From assembly GCA_905198575.1 (NCBI GenBank), contig CAJKDC010000032.1, forward strand, positions 1-25,077: a DNA stretch of 25,077 bases. Direction: 5' to 3'. This document shows positions 1-7,806 of the stretch, one piece after another (within the stretch, counting starts at the first letter, position 1; the number at the start of each line of letters is the position of its first letter). The stretch comes from an uncultured Bacteroides sp. (GTDB lineage: Bacteria > Bacteroidota > Bacteroidia > Bacteroidales > Bacteroidaceae). The notes beneath the pieces were generated by a model. It did no database searches and had not been told where the DNA came from. It saw only the letters and a list, made by a program, of their open reading frames with translations. A program made the translations under genes and the position numbers.

Positions 1-2
1 AT

Positions 3-65
3 GCCGATTCTATGTTTAATTTTAATTTATCGGTAAAAATTTACCGAAGTATTGAACTGAAATAA
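3..65 (+). CDS. C-terminal end of an upstream gene (partial)
   Basis: An open frame runs in from the left edge and stops with TAA at 63-65, a single base before the ATG of the next gene at 67. It gives about 20 residues ending in SVKIYRSIELK. The tight spacing suggests translational coupling with the SGNH-like gene. Proteins of that type often follow an MBOAT O-acyltransferase in Bacteroidota, so this could be its C-terminus, but 20 residues are too few to identify a family. The frame could also be open by chance. Confidence 0.4.
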   Translation, partial: ADSMFNFNLSVKIYRSIELK

Positions 66-66
66 A

Positions 67-1002
67 ATGAAGAAATTTCTCATTCATGTAGGAATCTTTT
101 CTCTATCGCTGATTTTATTGGCAGGAGGAATAGAATATATGCTACGACAAGTTCCTAATCCACTTGCCTTTAAGCGTAGCTTACTGGAAAACAACGCACA
201 AAAAACAAAAACATTAGTTATTGGCAGTTCAGTAGTAAACTGCAGTGTCAACCCCGTTTTTTTATCAGACAGCACATATAATCTGGCCATATCCGGAGAA
301 TGGTTCCGATTCAATCAGGCTTTACTGGAAAAATATATCGATGAACTCCCCCAATTAAAGCATGTAATATGGGGCATCTGCCTTCACTCACTATGGAGTG
401 ACGACAGCAAGGAAGTAGATGAAAGTAGTCTTATAAATCATAAAATCTATATGGGAATAGCTCGTGAAGACGATTGTCTTCACAACGTAGAACTTCCCTA
501 TCTGGGGTCACTTGCTCTTCGAAAATGGTCTAAATACTATATACAAGGCCGCTCAACTATGCCCTGTGACTCGTTGGGGGTAGACCATAGTTACGATCAT
601 ACAAAAAAAGAAAAAGACTGGTTGGAAGAAATTCCCCGTTTGGTACGAAATCAGCATAAGCCTATGCTAGCAGACAAAAACGGTGAGCTTTACCGCACTA
701 ACATTCGCCGTATGCATGATGTAGCAAAACTATGCCATGAACGGGGAATCCGTCTTTATCTGGTTATGCCCCCTGTTCATCCAGATTACTACAGATTAGC
801 AGACAAAAAACAATTGGAATTAACTCTTAAGGCTGCATCAGAAATTGCAAGCCAATGGAATAATGTAAGTTGCTATAATTATTTCAACGATTACCGGTTT
901 ACTGATGATGATTTTTATGATGGAAACCATCTGAATTCGACAATGGGAGCAGAAAAGTTTACCAAAATATTAAAAGAGGATTTATTTAATCAACAAAAAT
1001 AA
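67..1002 (+). CDS. Membrane-anchored SGNH/GDSL-like protein, DltD/AlgX-like type
   Basis: A 311-residue protein with an N-terminal signal anchor (K2-K3, then a hydrophobic helix at about 5-22) that places the body in the periplasm. Right after a beta-strand (TLVIG) is a G53-S54-S55 turn matching SGNH block I, with S55 as likely nucleophile. Near the end is D285-G-N-H288-L-N, matching the block V Asp-x-x-His dyad. This arrangement is typical of DltD-, AlgJ/AlgX- and PatB-like proteins that work with MBOAT acyltransferases in O-acetylating or D-alanylating surface polymers. The partner is not in the window, so an O-acyl-transfer role is inference. There is no Shine-Dalgarno sequence. The ATG lies one base after the preceding stop, which supports this start and an operon running in from the left. 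An esterase or a catalytically dead scaffold is also possible. Confidence 0.72.
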   Translation: MKKFLIHVGIFSLSLILLAGGIEYMLRQVPNPLAFKRSLLENNAQKTKTLVIGSSVVNCSVNPVFLSDSTYNLAISGEWFRFNQALLEKYIDELPQLKHVIWGICLHSLWSDDSKEVDESSLINHKIYMGIAREDDCLHNVELPYLGSLALRKWSKYYIQGRSTMPCDSLGVDHSYDHTKKEKDWLEEIPRLVRNQHKPMLADKNGELYRTNIRRMHDVAKLCHERGIRLYLVMPPVHPDYYRLADKKQLELTLKAASEIASQWNNVSCYNYFNDYRFTDDDFYDGNHLNSTMGAEKFTKILKEDLFNQQK

Positions 1003-1033
1003 AAGCCCACACCGTTTTTCCGTAAAAATCAGC

Positions 1034-1041
1034 TATCTTTC
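1034..1041 (+). promoter_or_regulatory. Possible -7 promoter box for the nitroreductase gene
   Basis: TATCTTTC matches the Bacteroides -7 consensus TAnnTTTG at 7 of 8 positions and lies 26 bases before the ATG at 1068. No good -33 TTTG is seen 19-21 bases upstream, so support is weak. Confidence 0.3.
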
Positions 1042-1067
1042 TCCCGTATTCTAAAAAAGACGTAAAT

Positions 1068-1592
1068 ATGAACTTTCTGGAACTTGTAAATAAGCGGAAA
1101 AGCATACGCTCGTACACGCATGAACCAGTAGACCGTGCACTGATTGCACAATGTATGGAAGCCGTACGGCTGGCTCCTTCGGCTTGCAACTCGCAGCCGT
1201 GGAAATTTATCGCAATAGACGACCCTGAACTGTTGCCCGAGATAAAGAAAGCCACCAGTAGCATGGGGATGAACAAGTGGATACACGACGTTCCGGTTAT
1301 CATAGCTGTAGTGATGGAACGCGGTAACTTCACTTCGCAACTGGGTGGCCTCATCAAACAAAAAGACTATGCCAATTATGACATCGGCATAGCCGTAGAA
1401 CATTTCTGCCTGCAAGCGGCAGAGCTGGACCTGGGCACCTGTATCATCGGATGGTTCGACGAAAAGAAGGTAAAGAAACTGCTTGGCACAGGCAAGCAGA
1501 TTCCGCTGCTGATTGCAGTAGGACATCCTGAAAAGACTCCCGAAAGCAGGCCGCGGAAATGTATGAACGATATTTTCAGTTGGAACAAATAG
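1068..1592 (+). CDS. Nitroreductase family protein (FMN-dependent NAD(P)H oxidoreductase)
   Basis: A 174-residue protein of the usual length for the small nitroreductase family. The N-terminus has the FMN-phosphate-binding pattern R10-K-S-I-R14-S-Y, then S38-A-C-N-S-Q-P-W45, the typical family loop. The later G-T-C-I-I-G-W-F segment and the C-terminal S-R-P-R-K stretch complete the fold. Members form homodimers with one FMN per active site and reduce nitro compounds, quinones or other flavin acceptors with NAD(P)H in the cytoplasm. The physiological substrate cannot be read from sequence. The gene stands alone, with its own weak promoter box at 1034, and is convergent with the aminopeptidase-like gene, whose stop is only 10 bases away. 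No terminator fits between them. The family assignment is firm; substrate and symbol are left open. Confidence 0.9.
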   Translation: MNFLELVNKRKSIRSYTHEPVDRALIAQCMEAVRLAPSACNSQPWKFIAIDDPELLPEIKKATSSMGMNKWIHDVPVIIAVVMERGNFTSQLGGLIKQKDYANYDIGIAVEHFCLQAAELDLGTCIIGWFDEKKVKKLLGTGKQIPLLIAVGHPEKTPESRPRKCMNDIFSWNK

Positions 1593-1602
1593 CAGCCTAG
1601 TT

Positions 1603-2349
1603 TCAGAGTGCAGCCAGGGTTGCCAGCATCTGCTGGTAAAGCGGGACGGCAGCCTTGCGGATACAGACTCCGGCTGCACCGTGCAACTCGCCGTCGGCCG
1701 GTATGCACAAGCTCAAACAAGGAAGAGGGGCATATCCTTCCACCCCTTTGGAGTAAGTCCAGCTTTCATCGGGTTCGGCATCGGTCACTACCGTACACAT
1801 CACCTGTGCCTCTTGCAGAGCCGATACGATGCGGTAGCCGCTGAGGATGTCGAACCCGCTGTCGTTTTCTATCGCATAAGCGGCCTCGTCGGCATAGCCT
1901 TCGTTAGTTACATCGAGCACAAGAACTTTGGCAGGACGAATGGACTGCCCGCTCATCCACTGCATCACTTCTTCAGCCCCCTTGGAATTGATTTCTTCAT
2001 CACCGGTAAAAGCCACCAGACAGTGTGGAGGCAAAGCATCGCGCAACATCATATCGACCACGACTGCATTTGTCGCACTGTTGTCGAAAGTTCCCTTCCA
2101 GCCATCGGCTGTCTGTTCGACAAAAAATCGGGAGTACACGGCATCTATGTGCGACGAGATGAGTGTCTGGCAGGAGGTTTCCTCCTTACGGGCATACACG
2201 CGGCAAAGGTTTCCGCTGTACACCGGCCTGTAGACAGAGTTTTCCAGCAAACGGGCTATCGTATCCATACGGGTAGTATCGGTAAAAGTCTTTCCATCGT
2301 CGCAGGAGCCGACCGTAAGCTGCCGGAGCAGATTTTCAAAATTTTCCAT
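1603..2349 (-). CDS. M28/M42-like zinc aminopeptidase family protein
   Basis: A 248-residue cytoplasmic protein with the metal-ligand order of co-catalytic zinc peptidases (clan MH): H67-I-D69, D89 in GTFDNSATN, the E118-E119 pair in TGDEE, D146 in LDVTNEGY and H223 in GELHG. E118 would be the general base and the others zinc ligands. At 248 residues it is shorter than a typical M42 or M28 enzyme (about 300-350), so it is probably a single catalytic domain without the usual inserted dimerisation domain. The frame stays open to 2400 from a TTG, but that extension runs through the terminator of the upstream porin gene at 2363-2396, so the ATG at 2349 (MENFENLL) is chosen. It is likely to act on peptides or modified amino acids; the substrate is unknown. 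Confidence 0.78.
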   Translation of the reverse strand: MENFENLLRQLTVGSCDDGKTFTDTTRMDTIARLLENSVYRPVYSGNLCRVYARKEETSCQTLISSHIDAVYSRFFVEQTADGWKGTFDNSATNAVVVDMMLRDALPPHCLVAFTGDEEINSKGAEEVMQWMSGQSIRPAKVLVLDVTNEGYADEAAYAIENDSGFDILSGYRIVSALQEAQVMCTVVTDAEPDESWTYSKGVEGYAPLPCLSLCIPADGELHGAAGVCIRKAAVPLYQQMLATLAAL

Positions 2350-2362
2350 CGTTTTAGCAAAT

Positions 2363-2396
2363 AAAAAAGCGCAAGCTACGCATCCGTAACTTGCGC
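2363..2396 (-). terminator. Rho-independent terminator of the asparaginase-porin operon
   Basis: Read on the minus strand, GCGCAAG (2396-2390) pairs with CTTGCGC (2375-2369). An inner TACG/CGTA stem continues it past one mismatch, and a run of six T follows at 2368-2363. It lies 20 bases after the porin stop. Confidence 0.88.
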
Positions 2397-2415
2397 CCAA
2401 ACCTATAATATTAAA

Positions 2416-3627
2416 TTAGAAAACAGGCAACTGATAAATGAAGCCTACTGAAATTCGGTTGGTAGAATAGTCATCGAATCCAAATGCTTTCGCTCTGTCT
2501 TCGAATTTATAAGAACGACCCACGTATGTCAGATAAAAATGCAGGTTGGATTCCATCGGATAGTATTCCAGACCGGCAAAATATCCCAGTGAAGTGCGGT
2601 ACTTGCCTTTTTCTACAACGTCGCCACTGTCAGCTGTGAGCTGTTTGCCTGCCGAAGCTGTTTCGTACATACCTTTCACGAAGATATTCCATTTCGGGTT
2701 GAAACGGTAGTTCCACTTGGTTACCAGTGAAAGATAGCGGGCATCGTTGGCATTATGGCCATTCACGTCGCCGATGATATTGGTAAGCATACCTTTGCGG
2801 TCGAGTCCTTCGTTAGAGTACATCACATCGAAGAATCCGTTTACTTTACCCAGATTCAGTTCGTTACCGAATGCCAGATAATACATGCGGTTTCCTCTGG
2901 CCTCGTTCATGATAGAAGCCGACCAGCGAGTCTTGAACACATCGCTGAAATTACCGTTCCAGTTCAATGTATAAACCAGCGGCATCTTGGCATCTTCTAC
3001 GTTATTGCCATAAGTTGCTTCGATTGAATAGTTGCGGCTGTTCAGCACCTGGAACTGCAACTGCTGCGACGGAGTGACCTGATAGGCAATGTTCAAACCA
3101 GTAAGGAAGTTGCTCATATTCTCAATCATGTCACTGTATTCGTAGATTTCAATCGGATTCAAGTCGAACTCGATACCACCATACGATGCACACTGCTTAC
3201 CGGCAAACAAAGACCATTTGTCGCTCAGTTTCACACCGATACCTGCGATATCGATGGAAGTAGATGTGTTGTCGAAGCCGCCACTTCCGTCGTTGCTTCT
3301 GTTCAGACGCTGACGATAGCGGTATGACAACCATGAGTTGAGGTTACCCTTGGCTTCGATACGAATCTGGCGAATATTGAACTTGCCCTGCTGGAAACCG
3401 TCCTGGAACATGGCATCGTATCCGGCATGCATGTTCATATACAGATGCAGATAGTCCTGTTTCTGGTTATATCCTGTTACAGCCTGGAAAACAGACTTTC
3501 CTTCTGACATGCTCTCGAAAAATTCCTTCTTGTCTTTTTTCAGTTCATCAGCATCCGAGTCCACTGTTTCTGCAAAAGCCGTCGAGACACAGAGCCCGGC
3601 CATCAAGCATAAAAGCGTCTTTTTCAT
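2416..3627 (-). CDS. Outer-membrane beta-barrel porin (porin O/P-like)
   Basis: A 403-residue protein with a Sec signal peptide (MKKTLLCLMAGLCVSTAFA, cleavage after about residue 19) and a short charged, Lys/Glu-rich stretch (about residues 24-45). The rest is dominated by alternating aromatic/polar beta-strands such as FNIRQIRIEAKG and WLSYRYRQRL. It ends in Phe, the classical outer-membrane insertion signal. The strand pattern and the Arg-rich early strands resemble the phosphate-selective porin O/P family, although the specificity need not be phosphate. It follows the asparaginase gene by 21 bases with a terminator behind it, so the two are co-transcribed. The porin may admit asparagine or small peptides to the periplasmic asparaginase, or let aspartate exit; that is inference from context. 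An ATG with no Shine-Dalgarno is the start. Confidence 0.8.
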   Translation of the reverse strand: MKKTLLCLMAGLCVSTAFAETVDSDADELKKDKKEFFESMSEGKSVFQAVTGYNQKQDYLHLYMNMHAGYDAMFQDGFQQGKFNIRQIRIEAKGNLNSWLSYRYRQRLNRSNDGSGGFDNTSTSIDIAGIGVKLSDKWSLFAGKQCASYGGIEFDLNPIEIYEYSDMIENMSNFLTGLNIAYQVTPSQQLQFQVLNSRNYSIEATYGNNVEDAKMPLVYTLNWNGNFSDVFKTRWSASIMNEARGNRMYYLAFGNELNLGKVNGFFDVMYSNEGLDRKGMLTNIIGDVNGHNANDARYLSLVTKWNYRFNPKWNIFVKGMYETASAGKQLTADSGDVVEKGKYRTSLGYFAGLEYYPMESNLHFYLTYVGRSYKFEDRAKAFGFDDYSTNRISVGFIYQLPVF

Positions 3628-3648
3628 AACTGTAATTTTTTACGTGAA

Positions 3649-4701
3649 TCAATACTGATTAAAATAATTCTGAATCTGTTTCCAGTCGTTTGTCTTAGTC
3701 AATGCAAGCATCAACAAAACACGTGCTTTCTGCGGGTTCAGTCCCTGTGAAGCAACAAACTGATATTTATTGTCGTCTACTTCGGCATCCTGTGTAGTAG
3801 GACCGGTAGGTACACGTGAAGAACGAACTACCAGAATACCCTGCTTACGTGCTTTTTCCAATACGGGGAATACGTTTTTGTGGATATTACCGTTGCCCAC
3901 ACCTGCATGGATGATACCTTTATAACCGTTGGCAAGCATCGGTTCAACCATATCAGCCTCAACGTTAGAATAAGCATACACAATACCTACTTTAGGAAGT
4001 TTATCCAAACCTGTAACGTCGAAATCAGAGTTTACAGTGTTTTTCTTTACACTTTCCATGTTGTAGAATACTTTACCGTTGAAGATGTATCCCAGCGAAC
4101 CGGCATTAGGAGCCTGGAAAGTTTCAACGCTTACAGTGTTCATTTTCAATACAGTGCTTGCACCCAGCAGAACACCGTTCATGGCAACCATTACACCCTT
4201 GTTCTGTGATTCTTTAGCACTGGCAGCTACCACTGCATTGTAAAGGTTAAGCGGTCCGTCGGCACTCATGGCTGTAGAAGAACGCATGGCACCTACCAGA
4301 ATTACAGGTTTCGGGCTCTTCACTGTCAGATTAAGGAAGAAGGCTGTTTCTTCCATCGTATCGGTTCCGTGAGTAATTACAATACCGTCTACTTCTGGTT
4401 TAGCCAACAGTTCGTTGATTCTTTTAGCCAGTGTCAACCACACGTCATCGTTCATATCCTGCGAACCGATGTTCACAATCTGTTCGCCTGTAACATTGGC
4501 AATATCCTGCAACTGAGGTACGGCCTCAATCAATGTAGCAATGGCTACCTGTCCAGCTGTATAATTTGTTTTTGTAGCCGAAACACCGGCTCCTGCAATT
4601 GTTCCTCCGGTAGCCAAAATATGAATATTAGGCTTTTGGGCAAAGGCAGTCACTACCATCAACATCATGACTGCAAACATCATACTAATTTTCTTTCTCA
4701 T
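3649..4701 (-). CDS. ansB: Type II L-asparaginase, secreted
   Basis: A 350-residue enzyme that hydrolyses L-asparagine to aspartate and ammonia. The N-terminus is a signal peptide ending at AFAQ (about residue 21), so the enzyme is periplasmic, as type II enzymes are. Both signatures are present: ILATGGTIAG, with nucleophile T34 and Y47 in TNY, and ITHGTDTMEET, with T113-D114. S80 in NIGSQDMND is the usual substrate-binding serine. Length and motif spacing match the Escherichia coli AnsB family. It is first in an operon with an outer-membrane porin. A -7 box lies at 4807-4814 and the roughly 100-base leader carries a GTTTCG/CGAAAC hairpin. Some glutaminase activity is common in this family and cannot be excluded. 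Confidence 0.95.
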   Translation of the reverse strand: MRKKISMMFAVMMLMVVTAFAQKPNIHILATGGTIAGAGVSATKTNYTAGQVAIATLIEAVPQLQDIANVTGEQIVNIGSQDMNDDVWLTLAKRINELLAKPEVDGIVITHGTDTMEETAFFLNLTVKSPKPVILVGAMRSSTAMSADGPLNLYNAVVAASAKESQNKGVMVAMNGVLLGASTVLKMNTVSVETFQAPNAGSLGYIFNGKVFYNMESVKKNTVNSDFDVTGLDKLPKVGIVYAYSNVEADMVEPMLANGYKGIIHAGVGNGNIHKNVFPVLEKARKQGILVVRSSRVPTGPTTQDAEVDDNKYQFVASQGLNPQKARVLLMLALTKTNDWKQIQNYFNQY

Positions 4702-4775
4702 AACAGTAAGAATTTAATTAATAATAAAATTTAAATTATTGCTGATTCATTTCATAAAGTCAGAGCACCGACAAT

Positions 4776-4791
4776 GTTTCGGATACGAAAC
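4776..4791 (-). promoter_or_regulatory. Perfect palindrome/hairpin in the asparaginase leader
   Basis: GTTTCG-GATA-CGAAAC is a 6-bp perfect inverted repeat between the candidate -7 box and the ansB start. On the transcribed strand an alternative CGGAT/ATCCG pairing shares its 3' bases, so two mutually exclusive stems are possible. It could be an operator or an RNA element; no T-run follows it. Confidence 0.35.
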
Positions 4792-4806
4792 CTCATCCGC
4801 GCTTTA

Positions 4807-4814
4807 CAAATATA
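4807..4814 (-). promoter_or_regulatory. Candidate -7 box of the asparaginase-porin operon
   Basis: The minus strand reads TATATTTG, an exact match to TAnnTTTG, 106 bases before the ansB ATG. No convincing -33 TTTG is present at the expected spacing. Confidence 0.4.
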
Positions 4815-4906
4815 CACTTTTTTCTTTATAGTTTATACTTTTTATAAAAATATTTGTCAGCACTACAAGAAAAGAAAGAATATTTAAAAAGACAGGCTGT
4901 ACAAAT

Positions 4907-4940
4907 AAAAAAAGCTGCCCTGTTAGACAACAGGACAGCT
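4907..4940 (-). terminator. Rho-independent terminator of the MaoC-type gene
   Basis: On the minus strand a 12-bp stem forms (AGCTGTCCTGTT with AACAGGGCAGCT, one G-U wobble, loop of 4). It is followed at once by seven T. It starts 24 bases after the stop at 4965. Confidence 0.9.
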
Positions 4941-4964
4941 CCTTGAACTATTTGATTTCCTAAA

Positions 4965-5429
4965 TCAGTTGAAGTAATACAAAAAGGTAGCTACACCTTC
5001 GATTGCTTTCTTCTTCTGATCTTTAATATCAATAGAGAATTTGATTTCAGCCTTGGCTACACCACGCAGGTTAACCAGTGACTGCAGATGCGCAGTAAGA
5101 CGTACGCTCTGTCCAACCAGCACAGCCTGTCCGAATCTCATTTTGTCCATACCGTAATTAACCATCATTTTCAGGTTATTTACTTCGATAATCTGATTCC
5201 ACAGATATGGCAACAATGACAAAGTAAGATAACCGTGTGCAATCGTGCTCTTGAAAGGACTTTCAGCTTTGGCTTTTTCTACGTCTACATGAATCCACTG
5301 ATGATCCAAGGTTGCATCGGCAAACTGATTGATTCGTTCCTGTGGAATTTCCAGCCAATCTGATACACCAATTTGCTGTCCTACTAATTTTTCGAATTCT
5401 TCGTAAGAATTAATGATAACTTTATCCAT
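4965..5429 (-). CDS. MaoC-family (R)-specific enoyl-CoA hydratase-like protein
   Basis: A 154-residue single hot-dog-fold protein. The hydratase-2 signature is visible: F36-A-D-A-T-L-D42-H-Q-W-I-H47, in which D42-x4-H47 matches the catalytic Asp/His pair of PhaJ-type (R)-hydratases. It is followed by S61-T-I-A-H-G-Y-L-T-L, the conserved loop before the long hot-dog helix. Such enzymes reversibly hydrate trans-2-enoyl-CoA to (R)-3-hydroxyacyl-CoA in the cytoplasm, usually as homodimers. No fatty-acid or polyhydroxyalkanoate gene is adjacent, so the pathway is open. It is monocistronic, with a -7 box at 5486-5493 and a strong terminator at 4907-4940. The ATG at 5429 follows a leader of about 50 bases without a Shine-Dalgarno sequence. 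Confidence 0.88.
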   Translation of the reverse strand: MDKVIINSYEEFEKLVGQQIGVSDWLEIPQERINQFADATLDHQWIHVDVEKAKAESPFKSTIAHGYLTLSLLPYLWNQIIEVNNLKMMVNYGMDKMRFGQAVLVGQSVRLTAHLQSLVNLRGVAKAEIKFSIDIKDQKKKAIEGVATFLYYFN

Positions 5430-5485
5430 TTTACTCTGCTTAAATTATATTAAGGCGACAATTGCCCATTTCTTATATTTTTGTG

Positions 5486-5493
5486 CAAAGATA
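5486..5493 (-). promoter_or_regulatory. -7 promoter box of the MaoC-type gene
   Basis: The minus strand reads TATCTTTG, an exact TAnnTTTG match, 57 bases before the ATG. The same octamer precedes the zinc-ribbon gene (9040-9047) and ilvA (24085-24092). The -33 element is not clear. Confidence 0.5.
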
Positions 5494-5573
5494 CAAAATA
5501 ACCGGATAGTAACCTTAAAACTTGTATAAAAAACACAAGGGAAAGCTACATCCGGCTATTTTTTATATAGAGA

Positions 5574-7685
5574 TTATTTCAGTCCACGGTTCTTCAACAG
5601 TGCATCTGTTCCCGGTTCTTTGCCACGGAAGTTCTTATACATATCCATAGCATTGTCTATTCCGCCCGGAGTGAGGATGTAAGTACGGAACTTCTGCGCC
5701 AGGTCCTGATTGAAGATGTCGCCGGTTTCTTTAAATGCCTGGAAAGCATCGGCATCGAGTACTTCGGCCCAGATATAGCTGTAGTAACCGGCAGTATAGC
5801 CACCACCCATCGTATGGTTAAAGTAGGTAGTGCGGTAGCGTGACGGAATCTGTTTGAGCAATCCGCGTTTTCCGAGTGTCTGCTGTTCAAAGGCCATCAC
5901 ATCAAAGTCGGCAGGTATTTCCTTAAGCACGTGGTAGTCCATATCCAGCAAAGAAGCTGCCAGATACTCGGTCGTTGCAAATCCCTGACCGTATTTGCCG
6001 CTCTTATCCAGCTTTTCTATCAGTTCGGCAGGAATTACCTCACCGGTTTTATAATGTTTGGCATATACTTTCAGCACTTCCGGTTCGAACACCCAGTGTT
6101 CCATAATCTGAGAAGGAAGCTCAACAAAGTCGCGGGGAACACCCGAAACGCCGTAATAGTGTACATCCTTGAAGAGATTGTGCAAGCCATGACCGAATTC
6201 GTGAAACAAGGTAGCAGCTTCATCGGCACTCAGAAGAGCCGGTTCGCCGGCTGCAGGCTGTGTAAAGTTGCAAACGATGGTTACTACCGGACCTTGACGC
6301 TTACCGTCTGCATAAGTCTGCGAACGATAAGAACCGCACCATGCACCACCACGCTTGCTGGCACGCGGGAAGAAATCCATATACAATACTCCCAGATGCG
6401 TTCCGTCTTTATCCTTGCACTCGAAACACAAGGCATCGGGGTGTGGCAAAGGCATGTCCTTGAGCTGTGTGAAGGTAATGCCATAGAGTTTGTTGGCTAC
6501 ATAGAAAGCCCCTTCGCGAACCTGGTCCAAAGGCAGATAAGGACGAATCTGGTTTTCATCGAGATTGAACTTGGCCTTTTTAGCTTTTTCAAAGTAATAG
6601 CGCCAGTCCCATCCTTCGGCTTCGAAAGAATTGCCTTCTTTTTTGATTTCATTCTGAATGTCGGCCAGTTCGGCTTTTGCCTGTTTCAAGGCCGGTGCCC
6701 ACACTTCGTCCAGCAAGTTGTAAACATTGGCTGATGTCTTGGCGATACGGTCTTCCAGCACAAAAGATGCATAATCTTCGTATCCCATGAGCTGGGCTTT
6801 CTCCAGCCGTTTCTGCAGCAAGGTTTTTACAACTTCTTTGTTGTCGGCATCGTTGTTGTTATTGCCCCGGTTGATGTATCCCTTGAAAATCTTTTCACGC
6901 AATGCACGGTTATCGGCATACTGCAAGAAAGGCATTACGCTGGGATTATGCAATGTGAACAGCCACTTGCCTTCCATTCCTGCCGCTTTAGCTGCTGCAG
7001 CAGCATTGGCTATCAGGCTTTCCGGCAGACCGGCCAGATCTTCTTTTTTATCGATTACCAACTGAAATGCATTGGTTTCCTTCAGCATGTTCTGTCCGAA
7101 GGTAAGCTGCAACATTGCAATTTCAGAATTCAGCTGACGCAATTTGGCCTGTTTTGCACTGTCCAGATTGGCACCGCCGCGAACAAAATCCTGATAGGTT
7201 TCTTCGAGCAGTTTGGTCTGTTCTTTATCTAAATTGAATTTTTCCTTATTGTCATAAACTTGTTTTACACGTTCGAAAAGACGTGGATTCAGACTGATGT
7301 CATCGCTGTGCTTAGACAAAAGCGGTGAAAGTTCTTTGCTCAGCGCCTGCATTTCGTCCGAGGTATTGGCACTGTTCAAACCATAGAATACAGCGCTTAC
7401 TCTGCGCAGCAACTGTCCGCTCTGGTCCAAAGCCACAATGGTATTTTCGAAATCTGGCATTGAGCGAGCATTGACGATTGCATCAATTTCTTTAGCCTGT
7501 TCTTCCATACCTTTTAAAAAGGCAGGTTTGTAATGCTCCAGTTTTATTTCATCAAAAGGTGGTACACCGAAAGGTGTAGCATACTCGGTAAAGAACGGAT
7601 TTACAGCATCCGCACTTTTTTCTTTATTGCCACTGCAAGCCATCAGCGACAAAGCTATTCCCGCAATTACAAGTGTTTTTCTCAT
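5574..7685 (-). CDS. dcp: Peptidyl-dipeptidase, M3 family, lipoprotein
   Basis: A 703-residue zinc peptidase of the thimet oligopeptidase/Dcp family, which removes dipeptides from peptide C-termini. The zinc site is H495-E-F-G-H499-G-L-H, with E522 in DFVELPSQ as the third ligand, at the usual M3 spacing. A conserved HTMGGGYTAGYYSY stretch near the end is the family's substrate-binding loop. The N-terminus is a lipoprotein signal with lipobox L14-M-A-C17, so this copy is exported and membrane-anchored, unlike the cytoplasmic enterobacterial Dcp. The frame continues upstream to 7862, overlapping the preceding gene. The start at 7685 is preferred because it creates the lipoprotein signal and lies about 20 bases after a predicted transcription start. 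Peptide scavenging in the periplasm is the likely role. Confidence 0.92.
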   Translation of the reverse strand: MRKTLVIAGIALSLMACSGNKEKSADAVNPFFTEYATPFGVPPFDEIKLEHYKPAFLKGMEEQAKEIDAIVNARSMPDFENTIVALDQSGQLLRRVSAVFYGLNSANTSDEMQALSKELSPLLSKHSDDISLNPRLFERVKQVYDNKEKFNLDKEQTKLLEETYQDFVRGGANLDSAKQAKLRQLNSEIAMLQLTFGQNMLKETNAFQLVIDKKEDLAGLPESLIANAAAAAKAAGMEGKWLFTLHNPSVMPFLQYADNRALREKIFKGYINRGNNNNDADNKEVVKTLLQKRLEKAQLMGYEDYASFVLEDRIAKTSANVYNLLDEVWAPALKQAKAELADIQNEIKKEGNSFEAEGWDWRYYFEKAKKAKFNLDENQIRPYLPLDQVREGAFYVANKLYGITFTQLKDMPLPHPDALCFECKDKDGTHLGVLYMDFFPRASKRGGAWCGSYRSQTYADGKRQGPVVTIVCNFTQPAAGEPALLSADEAATLFHEFGHGLHNLFKDVHYYGVSGVPRDFVELPSQIMEHWVFEPEVLKVYAKHYKTGEVIPAELIEKLDKSGKYGQGFATTEYLAASLLDMDYHVLKEIPADFDVMAFEQQTLGKRGLLKQIPSRYRTTYFNHTMGGGYTAGYYSYIWAEVLDADAFQAFKETGDIFNQDLAQKFRTYILTPGGIDNAMDMYKNFRGKEPGTDALLKNRGLK

Positions 7686-7712
7686 TCTATATTTTTTTAT
7701 CATTTTCGCGGG

Positions 7713-7744
7713 TAAAGTTAACAAATTATAATCAAACAACCAAC
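7713..7744 (-). promoter_or_regulatory. Promoter of dcp (-33 GTTG, -7 TAACTTTA)
   Basis: On the minus strand GTTG (7744-7741) is followed after 20 bases by TAACTTTA (7720-7713), each one base from the Bacteroides consensus. The predicted transcript start near 7706 leaves a leader of about 20 bases to the ATG at 7685. Confidence 0.5.
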
Positions 7745-7806
7745 AATCCAACTTAATTCTTAACAAAATCAATGGATGTTGGCTATTTATTTCGTTTAAA
7801 CGACAA

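Noticed and set aside
1608..2364. Long plus-strand open frames opposite the aminopeptidase-like gene
   Set aside because: They are antisense to a gene with clear metal-ligand motifs, encode low-complexity or Cys/His-rich sequence with no recognisable family, and have no promoter of their own.
5495..5560. Possible terminator of dcp (CCGGAT/ATCCG-type stem with an inner CTTGT/ACAAG stem)
   Set aside because: The outer arms are about 40 bases apart and the T-rich stretch overlaps the next gene's -7 box, so the structure is too weak to call.
7793..7802. Palindrome CGTTTAAACG just after the oxidoreductase stop
   Set aside because: It is only 10 bp and AT-rich in the middle, has no loop and no T-run, and is expected by chance in AT-rich gaps.
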